A DNA stretch of 64,000 nt, from NCBI GenBank assembly GCA_905250115.1, contig CAJNOI010000060.1:186001-250000 (forward strand), read 5' to 3'. A program made the translations under genes and the position numbers. The notes beneath the pieces were generated by a model. It ran no database searches and was not told where the DNA came from. It saw only the letters and a program-made list of their open reading frames with translations. The stretch is from Adineta steineri (lineage: Eukaryota; Rotifera; Eurotatoria; Adinetida; Adinetidae). Of the stretch, positions 24,435 through 36,543 are shown in pieces. Numbering within the stretch: the first letter of the stretch is position 1; each line of letters begins with the position of its first letter.

Positions 24435-26695
24435 ATGAAGAATAGTCTTAAATTGTCTCGTTATAATACACGATACCATCATGATTATCAAGATACTTTT
24501 TTTAATGATGATGCAGGTAAAAAAAAAGAGAAAAGTATTTTTAATAACTCGTATTCTTCTCTTTTCTAGAAATAAAATATTCTTCAATATGTGCAGGTTG
24601 TAATGGTCCTATTTATGATCAATATTTATTAAAAGTAGCACCAGATCTTGAATGGCATATTCAATGTTTAAAATGTTCAGAATGTGGTCAATATTTAGAT
24701 GAATCTGCGACATGTTTTGTTCTTGATGGAAAACCATTTTGCAAATATGATTATATAAGGTACGGACTATAGATATATATAAAATTCTTTTTTGTATATA
24801 CCGACAAAAGACTTAAACTTGAAAAAATTATCACTAATGATAATCATCTCAGCAGTAAAAAAATTAACACACTTCAAATAGCATATGTGTCGTCTCGGCA
24901 AACAACTTTTGTTCGATAAGAGAGATGACTTTTTTTTAGCTAAATGCATACAAATGAGAGTCATTGATGAATGAATTATTTACAAAAGCTTTTCATGCAG
25001 ATTTGACCGATCTCTCTCTCACTCTCACTCACATTCACTTGAACAGCTTGCAGATAAGAATAAAGACAATACATTGAGAGACGAGATTTCACTTAGTAGA
25101 ATTAATTCTTTTTTTTCTTTATCATGCAATGATTTCTATTTTTTTATGTATGTATGTATATATTCTTTCAACTAGATTGTTTGCATCAAAATGTACTAAA
25201 TGTCATGAATCATTTTCTAAAAATGAATTATTTATTCGTACAGCATGTTACCGTCGTTATCATCCAGATTGTTTTCGTTGTGATCATTGTGATCGTTTAC
25301 TGGCATCAGGCGATGAATATTATTTACATGAACAAAATCAAATTTTATGTCGACAAGATTTTCATCAATTAAATTTATCTAATCAGTCAATAGGAACATC
25401 AACAGCAGGTATATTACAAAGAAAGAAAAGCGTATGGCGTGCATACACACTTACATCCGTTTCGGATGTAGCTATGGCGTGAAGGAAGGAATTGACGGCG
25501 TGCGCGTTCAATGCCGGAAGTCAGATCAGTCTGGGGTGCTCTCTTTTCACGCTATATATATATACTATAGTAAAAGAAAATACGAATAAGAGAATGACTA
25601 CTAATCAGTCAACACCGTTTCTTTCTTTTTTTTATTTCTAAACCGGATACAGCCAATAAATGCACGTGTCGATTGAGAGACACAAAAAAATTTATTATCC
25701 TATATTGAGATGTGTGTGTGTGTGTGACCATTTGAATTCAATCGCAGCTTTCTTTTTTTTTTGTTTCTCTGATGACATTGTGATAGTATTGATAAATGAT
25801 TGTCTAACTGATTTTAATCGGATAACTATACTCGTGTCTATTGAGAATTTAAGTCATGATCAATCGTATACATTCGACATGCAGATGACATTTATTATCG
25901 TGAGACTTTTTCTTATCATTTTTAATTTATATCTATATGTATATGTTTAGCAACAAATAATAATAGTATACCACCATTACGGCCACCTCCAACATCTTCA
26001 TCATCATCAACAACATCAAGTTCATCAAATCAACCATTAGGATCAATAATTTCTTCTACATCGAATTTAAAATCAACGAATAATAATATACGAAAAGATA
26101 AAACAACACGAATGCGAACTGTTTTAAATGAGAAACAATTATTAACATTACGTACATGTTATGGAGCAAATCCTCGACCGGATGCAATTATGAAAGAACA
26201 ACTTGTTGACATGACACAACTATCACCACGTGTAATACGTGTTTGGTTTCAAAATAAACGTATGAGAAGAGAAAAAAAAATATTATTTTTTAAACGAAAA
26301 AAAAAAACATTTTTTTCTCTTTTTTTTTCGTTATAGGTTGTAAAGATAAAAAACGAAGTATTTTAGCTAAACAAACACAAGAACAACAAAAAGTTTTAAC
26401 AAGTCTTAATCATAGTTTACCATTAATTGCAAGATCACCCGTACCTAATGATATAAATATTGGTTTACAATCACCATCATTAATTCAAGTTCAATATCAT
26501 TCAGGTGGACCATGGAAAACAATTAATTCATATTCGAATGGACATCATTTACAAGTTCAACAACAAAATTTTCATGATATAACTGGTTTTGCATCTGAAG
26601 ATGATAGTACATGTTTTGATACATCACAATTTAGTGAAGAACGTAGTGACACTAGTTGTGATGGAAGTGGAGCTAGTCAACTGACACTATTGTAA
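24435..26695 (+). CDS. ISL1: LIM-homeodomain transcription factor, Islet class
   Basis: Exons 24435-24516, 24570-24759, 25176-25408, 25951-26259 and 26337-26695 give 390 residues. For exon 2 I chose the acceptor CTTTTCTAG at 24569. A second AG, 27 bases on, is also in frame but would remove the first zinc ligand of LIM1. LIM1 ([33 protein letters not shown]) and LIM2 ([30 protein letters not shown]) have all eight ligands each. The homeodomain ([20 protein letters not shown] ... [16 protein letters not shown]) is nearly Islet-identical, with the diagnostic [16 protein letters not shown]. The Islet family specifies motor neurons and other cell types with LDB co-factors. A 542-base intron separates LIM2 from the linker. 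A second Islet-like gene follows 2 kb downstream. Confidence 0.93.
25433..25481. repeat. Direct repeat flanking a perfect small hairpin, in an intron
   Basis: TATGGCGTG occurs at 25433-25441 and again at 25473-25481. Between them TACATCCG (25452-25459) and CGGATGTA (25463-25470) form an 8-base inverted repeat with a three-base loop. It lies in the 542-base intron of the Islet gene, 25 bases after the donor. It could be a transposon footprint with a 9-base duplication, or a structured RNA element. Confidence 0.5.
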
Positions 26696-28677
26696 AATCT
26701 CCTTTTTTTTTCTTTTTTTCTTTTTGCTTGTAATAAAATTCAATTAAAGAATATATATATTCGTTCGTTGTTAATTCAATTAGTTCATTTTCTAGTAAAG
26801 ATCAAAGTTAATTTAGAAAAACGACCATCATTTTTCTGCATTTTTTATTATTCTGAATAATCAATTGAGTATGGATGATTTAATTTATTATTTATACATC
26901 GATGTTAAATCTACCAGATGTTGATTAAAATATAAAAAAATTTCGATTTCAATTTAATGTGTCAATAGCAACACCTTTGTTTGTATGCACATCTTCATTG
27001 TCACCAAACAAAAAATAACGTTATCTCATCTGTCCATATAGATATATACACATATGTTCCTCGCACCTAAATTCAATCCATTAACACATTAGATCAAGTT
27101 ATTTTTTGGTCTTATATAACACTTCAAAGACTTCATATATATATTTTTTTTCTTCATTTTATAAATATTATGGAAACATTTAATTTGCCGATGAAATCAA
27201 GAAACAAAAAAAGAGTCATTCTATAAACATTTTCAAGCTTGAGGAATAATCATTGATGCTATTATTTTCAATATCAACGCTTGATTGATTTAATCATTGA
27301 ATTTTGATTTTTTAATGTACACTGAATTCATCGTACTAATTCGATTAGGCCGTTTACACCTTGCTTTGTGATTTACTATGACAAATAAGGGGAGCACCTA
27401 CTGTGAAAATGCATAGTACTAAGCATAGACTCATCCTATGTTGGCAGATGTCCGTTCGCGCATTTCTATGTTTACATTCACAGTTCTACTAACTGATGAC
27501 TGCTGAGTGTAGAAATGCATATTCATATGTGTATTTATGCTTACTTAAGAGTATGTGTTTATCTCTTCAGCACCGTCAATTGTATCTTAGTTATTTAAGA
27601 ATACGAACGTTCTATATTTATTTTTCGTTTGTCAGTCGACACATACTGACAAAAAAATATTTAGTCAACTTCTTTTTACTTGCATATGTGTCTATCTTCT
27701 ATAGATAAATTTGCTTCAGGCGAAAACTTTTAAAAAATTAGTCTAATTGATAAAATAGAGATGCTCATCTTAGTTTTTTTCTTCTTTTTTTTTCAAAAAA
27801 AAAATCCATTACAGCACTTAAGGAAAAAAAAAGAGGCAAGTGCATTTTCAACTATAACTAGTTGAATGAACAAGGTTTCATCATGTATGGTATATACATG
27901 CTAAAGAAGTCCTATCAACACATACACACACACAAACGACAACAACAAAAACAGTCTCGGCTGTATTGTTGCAGGCAACAAAAACGTTTAGTCTTTTTTT
28001 TTCTCACTCTTTGTTAGACGACCTTCTTTTGTATTCAAGTGGTAAAGTGTATATATATTATATATATATATATATATGAAAAAAAACTGAAGAAATAATG
28101 AAATTGTGTAAGAAACGACACAAACGATGAATCTGTTTGATCAATGTCTTATCATATATGATCATCATGACAACTCCCCTGTTGTCCCAACAGTCATTAT
28201 GTCTAGCCCGCCTACTTTGATCGGTGTAATTGTGAAAACAATATTGCTCTCTACATCATTGGTGGTTTATAAAGATGATACAGATCGATATCTAGCAAGG
28301 AAATGATTGGTTAAAAAGAAAGAGATTTCTTTCTTGTGTAAACATGTAGTACATACACGTGTCACATACTCTCTTAGGGAGGAGAAGAGAGAGAGAACGA
28401 TACTTTTCTCTTGTAGTTGTGCAAAAAAGTATGGAGACTTCTTGTTAAGTGGGTGGAGAGAAGAGAAGAGAAGCGAAACGATGCGATTTTTTTTCTCTAC
28501 GGCTGCCGGCGAATAAAATCGATCGCATACAAAACGTTGCTACGAAAAATCCTTTCTCAGGAAAAGAGAAAAAAAAAGAAAAAACGAGCGAAGGGCGAAC
28601 ACATACATTTACAAACACACACATACACATACTAAATCAATCAAAATACTTGGAATTTGTATTCAATTAATATAAAT
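26696..28677. promoter_or_regulatory. Spacer between the two Islet-class genes
   Basis: An AATAAA signal lies at about 26741, 46 bases after the first gene's stop. A block at about 27350-27530 with higher GC has imperfect inverted pieces (GCATTTCTA and TAGAAATGC). A TA microsatellite lies at 28050-28077. CG-richer sequence at about 28490-28600 (GGCTGCCGGCGAATAAAATC), some 80-190 bases upstream of the next ATG, may be its promoter. No exon recognised. Confidence 0.4.
28050..28077. repeat. TA microsatellite
   Basis: Alternating AT run with one interruption, in the spacer between the two Islet-class genes. Confidence 0.8.
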
Positions 28678-30414
28678 ATGAGTGTTCCAACAAATACAAG
28701 TAAGATCTCAATGACATGTTAAAGGAAGGAAGATATGAAAACTCTTCATTTCCGTTAGATAAATTATTACAAAAAAAAAGAAATCTTATTTTATTTTGAT
28801 GTTATCTTATAGAATCAACATTTCCTGAATGTTTTGGTTGTAAATTATCAATAAATGAACCATCCTATCTTAGTGTTACACCTGGAATACATTGGCATGA
28901 TGATTGTCTACGTTGTCGATTATGTAAACAAAAACTTAATGAACACACAACTTGTTTTATGGATCGACATGGTTTTCCATATTGTAAACATGATTATCCA
29001 AAGTATAGATTTGATTTTCATTGACGTTTTACCTTTTTCATTCGTTTTTTTTTCTAGAAGATTTTATTATCAATGTTTTGCTTGCCAAAAAAATTTATTA
29101 CGAAATGATTTAATTCAACGAGCAAAATCAAATATGTATCATGTTGATTGTTTTCGATGTGAAGCATGTCGAAAATGTTTACAAACTGGTGATGGTAAGA
29201 TAATTTAATTTTTTGTAAAATACAATAGAATTTTTTTGTTTTTTTAATTCAATTAGAATTTACATTGAGTGGTGATAATCGTATTTTATGTCGAAATGAT
29301 TTTGATTCTTTAACAAATGATAAATTAAAAACATTTGATTGTTCAAAATTATTAAATAATGATTCAGAAAAACTTAATAATACTAATGAAACTCCAATTC
29401 GACAAACTTCTTTATTACAAAAGAAAAAACCTTCAAGAATAAGTAATAATAATAATAAAACTATTGCATCTATGGATGATATGGATTCAAATGATGAACG
29501 ACATAAATCAACTGATGATTCTTCGTCGTTATCACCGAATGGTTCATCATCACAACAATTAAATTCAAATAATAATAATGCCGAAAGACGACCAAGACGA
29601 GATAAACAACAACGTGTACGAACAGTTTTAACAGAAAAACAATTACATTTACTTAAATCCTGTTATGCTTATAATGCAAGACCTGATGCTTTATTAAAAG
29701 AACAATTAGCAGAAATGACGGAATTAAGTCCAAGAGTTATTCGAGTATGGTTTCAAAATAAACGTAAGATATTATTTTTTTATATTTAAAAATAACAAAA
29801 ATATTGTTTGTTTTGTGTAGGATGTAAAGATAAGAAAAAAACTGCTGCTCAACAAGCACGATTTCCTGGTGATCCAAAAGTATGATTTCATAAGAAAATA
29901 ATTATCAAAATTATTTATTATTTTTTTTTAGCGTCATCGTCTTGATATTCCACCAATATCATCAATGGGTCCAAATGGTGAATCTTTTCTTCTTGGACAT
30001 CCAATGAGTGTTCTATCACCATGTAATAGTCAAGGTGGTGGACCATCAACAGTTAATGGAAATACGAATATGTATGAAAATGGATCATTATCAACATTAC
30101 AACCTATTAATTCAGTAAATACGAATGGATCATTTCTAAATACACGTGATGGAATGATGTATTCTTTAACATCATCACCACCATCAAATAGTGATGATTC
30201 ATATGTAATTGGTCCACATGGACCTTTACCAACAATGTCATGTCCAAGTGAATGGATTGAACATCATCCTCCACTAGGCAATGAATATCAAGCAACAATG
30301 CCAATGTATCATCCGGTTAATCTTAATGAAGAAGAATTTGAAGAACAAGATATGATGATGCCTATTGAAGATGATAGTCTAGATCAAACAAATTCGGATT
30401 TTAGTGATGGTTAA
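28678..30414 (+). CDS. Divergent second Islet-class LIM-homeodomain factor
   Basis: Exons 28678-28699, 28813-29002, 29058-29194, 29257-29763, 29821-29879 and 29932-30414 give 465 residues. The first exon is only 22 bases (MSVPTNT). LIM1 ([31 protein letters not shown]) and LIM2 ([29 protein letters not shown]) keep all zinc ligands. A 115-residue Ser/Asn-rich linker leads to the homeodomain ([52 protein letters not shown]). The C terminus is Met/Pro/Asn-rich and ends acidic. The homeodomain is split by an intron at exactly the position used in the neighbouring gene (after AAA C, before the CKDKK codons). It is clearly Islet-related but diverged in the LIM domains, so I give no orthologue symbol. 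Confidence 0.9.
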
Positions 30415-33283
30415 TTTAAGAGAGTTTATCTTTATATATGTGTGTGTGTGTGTGTCTATTCACGTGTATATATATATTAAACAAAATAAGAAATTAAACG
30501 AGATAATAACTCGTTTTTATTTGTACGTGTGTGTGTGTAGTCAGGACAGAGAGCATATGTATCCGTTTTTTTCTTTTTCGAACTTTCACGTTTTTTTTCT
30601 CCCTGCATTTAAAAAGAAATATATATATATATATTATAATTGATACATAGGATTTTACTCTTTGATTTGTTCTTCTTGAGATATGATGAAGATACTTACT
30701 TTTAAAATATGCATTTTTATTTTTCCATGAAAAGTAGATGATGAAGTGTTTGAAAGTAATAGCATAATATGTTTCTTTTTCTATTTTTTTTTATTTCTGT
30801 AGTTGAATATTATCTTTTGAGAATACCCTTAGGGCATTTATTTATCATAAGATCGTTGATAGTGAATGCATGAAAAGATTTTATTTTCTACAAACATTTG
30901 CATAGCTGAAAAAATCTTGAAAAAGAAATATAAAATAATATTGATCTATATTAATTCAGAAAACAAAATGGTATATACTTAGATATTATGTCAGTATTAT
31001 AATCGATGATCGATAAGAAACAAGATTGATATTTCAATTATGAAATGATTATACAAGACCTCAGATAGATATTATCAATTTGAATCTGATACAGAAAAAA
31101 AGCTTTGTTTACGTTCAATTAATTACTACGGATCTAATTCGAAAATCATAACAGGATTTCAAAATAATGAAATTGATTCTTATACAAACTTGCATTATTC
31201 ATTATCTCATAAACTAAATGAAGCAATTTTTAAATTCTTACCTATGACACTCAATGTAAATGTAAGAATGGATCTAATAATATACTTCTGTTGATTTGAG
31301 TGAGAACGAACAAAGATGGAACTTAACACGATAAAGATCTGTATATTTACAATAAGAGAAACGCATAACAAAACTATGAAATGGATCAGCATAATGTGAA
31401 TTGAAATCCATTGTGATTAAGAGTAAAAGTTGGATATAGTCTTGATTTTTAGTGACATATGTCAAATGAATGAAAATACCGCTCGTACACTCACATTTGG
31501 ATGGAAAGCGTTTCGTTAAAAGTATTCAGAATATGATTGCAAGCTAGATCCTGCCACTTTAAACACGATGAATTCAACTTTTCTAATTTGTTTTTGATTA
31601 TTCAATAAACGCATTTTAAAACTCTTATAATATATTATCAAAATAAATCGATTATTGAAAAATATTGAACTAAGAGTAAATACCATTCGCATGTATAGTA
31701 AGATGTTTTATATTTTTATTATACAGATTCCATTCATAAATTATTAATCTGTAGATAATATGAAAGAATAGAAGAGCATGTGTTTGTTGAATATAATAAA
31801 TATTAAATCTATATTATAACACGTAAAAGAAGAAAAGAATCTTAGCGTTGATTAGGTATATTCATATATTAAATTACAAAAAATAAATAAGATGAGTATA
31901 TTATTTGAAATATCTGTGTACTTTGTCAGAGAAAAAGAGCTTTTAACTATCTCGAGTTGATTCAAACTTTTGTGAGACGTGTTGAAAACAAATTATTCAT
32001 TAGATAAATTAGCGTATATTGAAAATGCTATATTCTACTATTTCTATTCAGATTGTGAACAGATTTCTCTATGAAAGACAATACTATATTTAACTTTCTT
32101 CTATTTAATTAATATGACGTAATCTGAGTATTAGGCGGTAATAGATTTCTTGTCTGAAACTATGTTCAAATAAAATGACTAATGCATTGATTAGAATAAA
32201 GATCTGAAAAAAATTTTAATTCTAATAAAAAAGTTTAGATGAAAATATCTCTCTAAATTGAAATTGAACATTTATGATCTGCCATAGAACAAAGTTAATA
32301 AATTTTATCGTAATAGATTCAGCTTTTACTACAATATTTCTAAATCAAAATTGTCGATAGTATTTTGATTATAGACTTCATAGTTTTGTATTTTTTATAT
32401 TTTATCCATGCTTAAGATTTCTAATAAGTTAGTTAATGGTTTAACAACAACGTGAAAGATTCGCTCTATATATAATTTATCTATAAAAATATCATAAATA
32501 TTTTATAACGAATTAATATGTACATTCTATTTAAAATTTCATGATAACTTGTTTATTAATTTATATGTTAGATAGAACTAGATAATAGTATATTACCATA
32601 CATAAACAGTTGTAGAACATATGGATTAGTTGACTATTTGATTAAAAGTGATAATGTTTTACTTCTGTATAATTTACTATTTTTTTTCATATATAAAATT
32701 TTCTTATTTATGATAATCGTTTTTATTTTGATTTATTAATCAACACGTAATCATAATGTAAACGACGAAGTATATTTGCTTATTATAAGTGTACTTATGA
32801 TAGTATTCACAAATGGAATATTTTATTGAGCATAAGTGCCTCACTTTGTAATAACATCTTCAAATGTTTTGATGCTGAATTGACAGTTAATTTTTGTTTC
32901 TTTTGAACATCTTATCATTTATGATATGATTCAAACTCTTGATGATAAGACAACTAACAGACTTTTCTATTGTGTAAAGTGGAACATATGAAACAGCAAT
33001 CTATTATGTATATATGTGAGAAATTCAATCTTAATATTGATCTGAAAGCATATACTACAAGGAACTATAGATGTCAGACACGGTCGATTCTTCATAATAA
33101 TTAGAAGTTAGTTTCAAAAAAAGGCACAAAAAGAAAACATGAATCAGTATGTCGCCGTTGTCGTCGACGTCGAGGTTGTTGTCATTCTCCTCTTCTTCAT
33201 TCTCCGCATCTGATCATATACATCATCAATTATGGAGACAAACAAAATGATACGATAATAAATATTTATTTAATCAATTACAT
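30415..33283. other. 2.9-kb AT-rich spacer
   Basis: No coding exon seen. GT tracts at about 30438-30453 and 30524-30538 lie in the presumed 3' untranslated region of the preceding gene. The rest is uniformly AT-rich. A more GC-rich piece (CGCCGTTGTCGTCGACGTCG, about 33152-33171) precedes the next gene by about 110 bases and may be promoter or 5' leader. Confidence 0.4.
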
Positions 33284-34495
33284 ATGTCGTGGTCGTATTT
33301 AAAAAATCATTCTCGGACATTACTTGTTGCTATTCCATCAACAGTTGCACTTGTTGGATGTTTATGGAGAATAATAAAACGGTATCCATCTAGTATTATT
33401 ATGGTTCCAACAGAAGAAAATCAATTTATAATTGATCATTGTCCATCATTTAATGAATATCGTCCAACACCATGGATATTCAATGGTCATCTTATGACAG
33501 TATTTGGTGTACTTTTTCGTCCATTACCTAAAATTATATTTGAACGTATTCTTCTTCCAGTTGATGATGGTGGTGGAACAATTGCAATTGATTGGCATAC
33601 AAAACCACATCCTGGTCAACCTATATTAGTAATTCTTCATGGATTAACAGGTGGTTCAGATAATGAATATATACGTTGGATGATATTATCGGCTTCTTCA
33701 AAACTTAACATATGTTGTGTAGTTATACATGCGCGTGGATGTGGTCGATCACAATTAACATCAGCTCGATCATTCTGTGCTGCTAATACAGATGACTTAC
33801 GTATATCAATAAAATATATTCGCTCAATTATTGGAGATCAAACGCCTTTATTTGCTGTTGGTTATTCTCTTGGTGCTGGTATATTAACAAAATATCTTGG
33901 TGAAGAAAGTAATAAATGTATATTAGATGGTGCAATTGTATGTTGTGCTAGTTTTGATATGCTTTTATCAAATGCAAATATGGAACAATGGTTACAAGTA
34001 CATACATATAATCGTCGTTTAACAAATAATCTTATACGATATATCAAACAGCATGAACATCATTTTGCTAAAACAGAATCATTACCTAATCTTAATATGA
34101 ATGAAGCATATCAATCAAAAACTATACGAGATTTTGATCGACATGTTGTTGTACCACAATATGGTTATCGTGATGTTGAACATTATTATAGTGAAGCATC
34201 ATCAAAAATCTGGTTAAAATCTATTCGAATACCAACACTTATTTTAAGTGCTATTGATGATCCCATATGTCCAATTGATGGTTTACCTATCGAAGATATT
34301 TTACAAAATCAATATTTAATTGCAATAAAAACATTAGAAGGTGGTCATGTTAGTTATCTACAAGGCTGGTGGCCACGAACCTATTCTTATGATAATGTTG
34401 TTGTAATTGATTATATTAAAGCAAGACTTAAACAAATGAAATATGAACTTGAAACAAAAATTGATGATCAAAAATCACTTAGTATTAATATTTAA
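33284..34495 (+). CDS. ABHD3: Alpha/beta-hydrolase, ABHD1/ABHD3 family
   Basis: Intronless, 403 residues. An N-terminal hydrophobic segment (about 12-28) suggests a membrane anchor. The hydrolase core has HGLTGGSDNEYIRWM (oxyanion region), ARGCGRS, FCAANTDDLR, and the nucleophile elbow GYSLGAG with Ser. The acid is in LSAIDDPICP and the catalytic His in EGGHVSYLQGWWP. Motif order, FCAANTDDL and the GGH(V/I) plus WP ending match ABHD1/ABHD3, integral membrane lipases; ABHD3 acts on medium-chain and oxidised phosphatidylcholines. Elbow GYSLG differs slightly from GVSMG in vertebrates. ABHD1, ABHD2 and ABHD15 are close relatives, so the exact orthologue is uncertain. Confidence 0.85.
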   Translation: MSWSYLKNHSRTLLVAIPSTVALVGCLWRIIKRYPSSIIMVPTEENQFIIDHCPSFNEYRPTPWIFNGHLMTVFGVLFRPLPKIIFERILLPVDDGGGTIAIDWHTKPHPGQPILVILHGLTGGSDNEYIRWMILSASSKLNICCVVIHARGCGRSQLTSARSFCAANTDDLRISIKYIRSIIGDQTPLFAVGYSLGAGILTKYLGEESNKCILDGAIVCCASFDMLLSNANMEQWLQVHTYNRRLTNNLIRYIKQHEHHFAKTESLPNLNMNEAYQSKTIRDFDRHVVVPQYGYRDVEHYYSEASSKIWLKSIRIPTLILSAIDDPICPIDGLPIEDILQNQYLIAIKTLEGGHVSYLQGWWPRTYSYDNVVVIDYIKARLKQMKYELETKIDDQKSLSINI

Positions 34496-34995
34496 TAATA
34501 ATGATGGTTTTTAAAGGAAAGAATCTCCAAAATTTTTCTTTTTGTTCTTATACATGTGTACAATTATATGTATTTCTAGGAAAATTTAGTAATAGTATAC
34601 AAAAAAAACGAAAAACTATTCATATATGACATGATAGTTGTAAGTGAATAGAAAGAAAAATAACATGTGTTAAAGCGAATAATGCAACATACATACAAAG
34701 ATATGAATTTCTATTTTTTGCTTCAAGCAAATATTGATAATCCCAGCGAGATTAAAATATTTCAATGTTTGTATATATGTTCTTAAGGCAGACAAAATAA
34801 TAATAATAATATATATATAGACATATATATATATATACGATACACAAATAAACAACAGCGAATTTAATGGTTTTGATTTTCGGGATTTGATACAAAAAAA
34901 AAGAGAGAGATGAGAGAAAAACGAAAACACGCAAGAACAAGATCAAAAGAAAATATTAAACATACATGTTTAGATGAGCATAAATGCTTTATTTT
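34496..34995. other. Spacer between convergent genes, with AAT/TA microsatellite
   Basis: An AAT/AT tract at about 34796-34837 makes spurious poly-Ile/Tyr frames. No gene. Holds the 3' ends of the hydrolase and the membrane-protein gene. Confidence 0.5.
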
Positions 34996-36057
34996 TTAAT
35001 AACAACTATCTTCGCTAGTCCTTGAAACAAGTGATGCTTGAGAAAGTGTATGTGGTTTCGAAGGAGTTTGTTCTCGAGAATTTGTATTTGGTTTTGAAGA
35101 AAATGATTCTTTTTCAGCTTGTTTTCTTAATTCTTTTTCATATAAATTTGAATTTGAGCCATGTAAAAACCGATGTTCTTCTTCTTCATTTCGTCGTTCT
35201 TGTTTGCGAATACTTTGTTCTACTGATGAAACTGATGTACGATATGATGATATATTGCTACCACTATTATTGATTCCTTTTATAAAACGTGGTTTAATAC
35301 CTTTTAAATCTAAATCATTCAAACCATCATCTTTTTCGAATTCAACAGCTTTATCATCAAGATTTGTAATTGAATCTGGTACAGTTATTGAATGTGTTGG
35401 AGTAGGAATGGTTTGAATAGATGCAGTTTGTTGAGATGGTGATGATATCAATGAACCACGTAGTGTATCAATTGATGTATCATCGGATGGTAATGGTAAT
35501 CCTGGAGTATTAGGAAGATTATTTTTAATAATTTTTTCTTGAAGCATTGGATCAAGTGACAATGTATTACTAATATTATCATGAAGTTTTGTTCCATTTG
35601 TATTTTTAATATCATCGAACATAGTAATTTGATCATTTGATGTAATTAAAACTACACTCTCACCTTTATTTCCAGGATGATCATCAAGAAAATCTGGAAT
35701 ATCTTGAGCAAGTTTGATATCTTTACGTTGTTGTCGACGAATTTTCCAATTTTTCTTTCTTTTACATTTTAATATAATGACAAGAAATATTATTGATATT
35801 ATACATAAGAGTATTAGAAGCAATAAAGCTATAAGAAAAAGAAATTTATTTTGCGTGAATAATGATAATATAGTAAAATCATTTGTAAAAACAGCCGATG
35901 AATTTAATAATAATGTTGTATTTGCTGTGGGAAGGATTGTTGTTGTTATAGGAAGATAGGCTAATGAAATAGTATGCGTACGATTTTGTTTGCGATTGCG
36001 ACGTTGATAAACACGTTGAGCTGTCGCATTCTTTGATGACACTTTTGTAGCATTCAT
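34996..36057 (-). CDS. Single-pass membrane protein of unknown function ending SEDSCY
   Basis: Intronless, 353 residues. A basic N-terminal stretch (RRNRKQNRTH) and Thr/Asn-rich segment with N-glycosylation sites (NRT, NTT, NSS) precede one strong membrane helix (about 71-97, LFLIALLLLILLCIISIIFL). A Lys/Arg stop-transfer (KCKRKKNWKIRRQQRK) follows. The remaining 240 residues are Ser/Thr/Asp-rich and disordered, with an E/R-rich patch (KQERRNEEEEHRF). There is no cleavable signal, so a type III topology is likely. I do not recognise a family. The last six residues, SEDSCY, recur at the C terminus encoded at 56974, where 18 bases are also identical, which suggests a shared short linear motif. 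Confidence 0.75.
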   Translation of the reverse strand: MNATKVSSKNATAQRVYQRRNRKQNRTHTISLAYLPITTTILPTANTTLLLNSSAVFTNDFTILSLFTQNKFLFLIALLLLILLCIISIIFLVIILKCKRKKNWKIRRQQRKDIKLAQDIPDFLDDHPGNKGESVVLITSNDQITMFDDIKNTNGTKLHDNISNTLSLDPMLQEKIIKNNLPNTPGLPLPSDDTSIDTLRGSLISSPSQQTASIQTIPTPTHSITVPDSITNLDDKAVEFEKDDGLNDLDLKGIKPRFIKGINNSGSNISSYRTSVSSVEQSIRKQERRNEEEEHRFLHGSNSNLYEKELRKQAEKESFSSKPNTNSREQTPSKPHTLSQASLVSRTSEDSCY

Positions 36058-36543
36058 CTTTCAAGGTTCATCTAAAAATGAAACTAAACACGGTTATATA
36101 TTTGATAAAAATGTAAATGAATATAATGAACTCAAGCAACGCGTTAGTCAGCTTATCAATTTGTTTATCTATGAGAGTTGTCTGTCTAACGGTTATATTG
36201 ATTAACTAGTCATATGTATATCGCTATAGGGGAGCAATTGTATTATACGATATACATAGAGCGAAGAGAGAGAAAAACAAATAATCTGCACGACGTGCTT
36301 GTAAAGAACTCAAAAGACAGAGAAATTTGAGAATATATTTCATTCACTATTTCTATTTTCTCATTCCCTTAGGTATCGTTACACAACATGTAATATAATA
36401 ATGATAGACAATGAAGATTATATTTCAACATTACCACTCTGATCATTGATAGTTTTTTTTTTTGTTCTCATATAAATAAACATATAATAAAAGATCATCT
36501 GAACGGAACATAGAAATTGTTAAGAAAAAAGAAGACTAAGCAT
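36058..36543. other. Intergenic spacer
   Basis: Short AT-rich region between two minus-strand genes; presumed promoter of the membrane protein and 3' end of TXNDC9. Nothing else seen. Confidence 0.4.

Noticed and set aside
27350..27530. Imperfect inverted pieces suggesting another MITE
   Set aside because: Matches are only about nine bases and do not define clear ends.
28307..28670. Several overlapping Arg/Lys/Glu-rich short frames upstream of the second Islet gene
   Set aside because: Purine-rich low-complexity DNA gives open frames in all phases; no splice or domain evidence.
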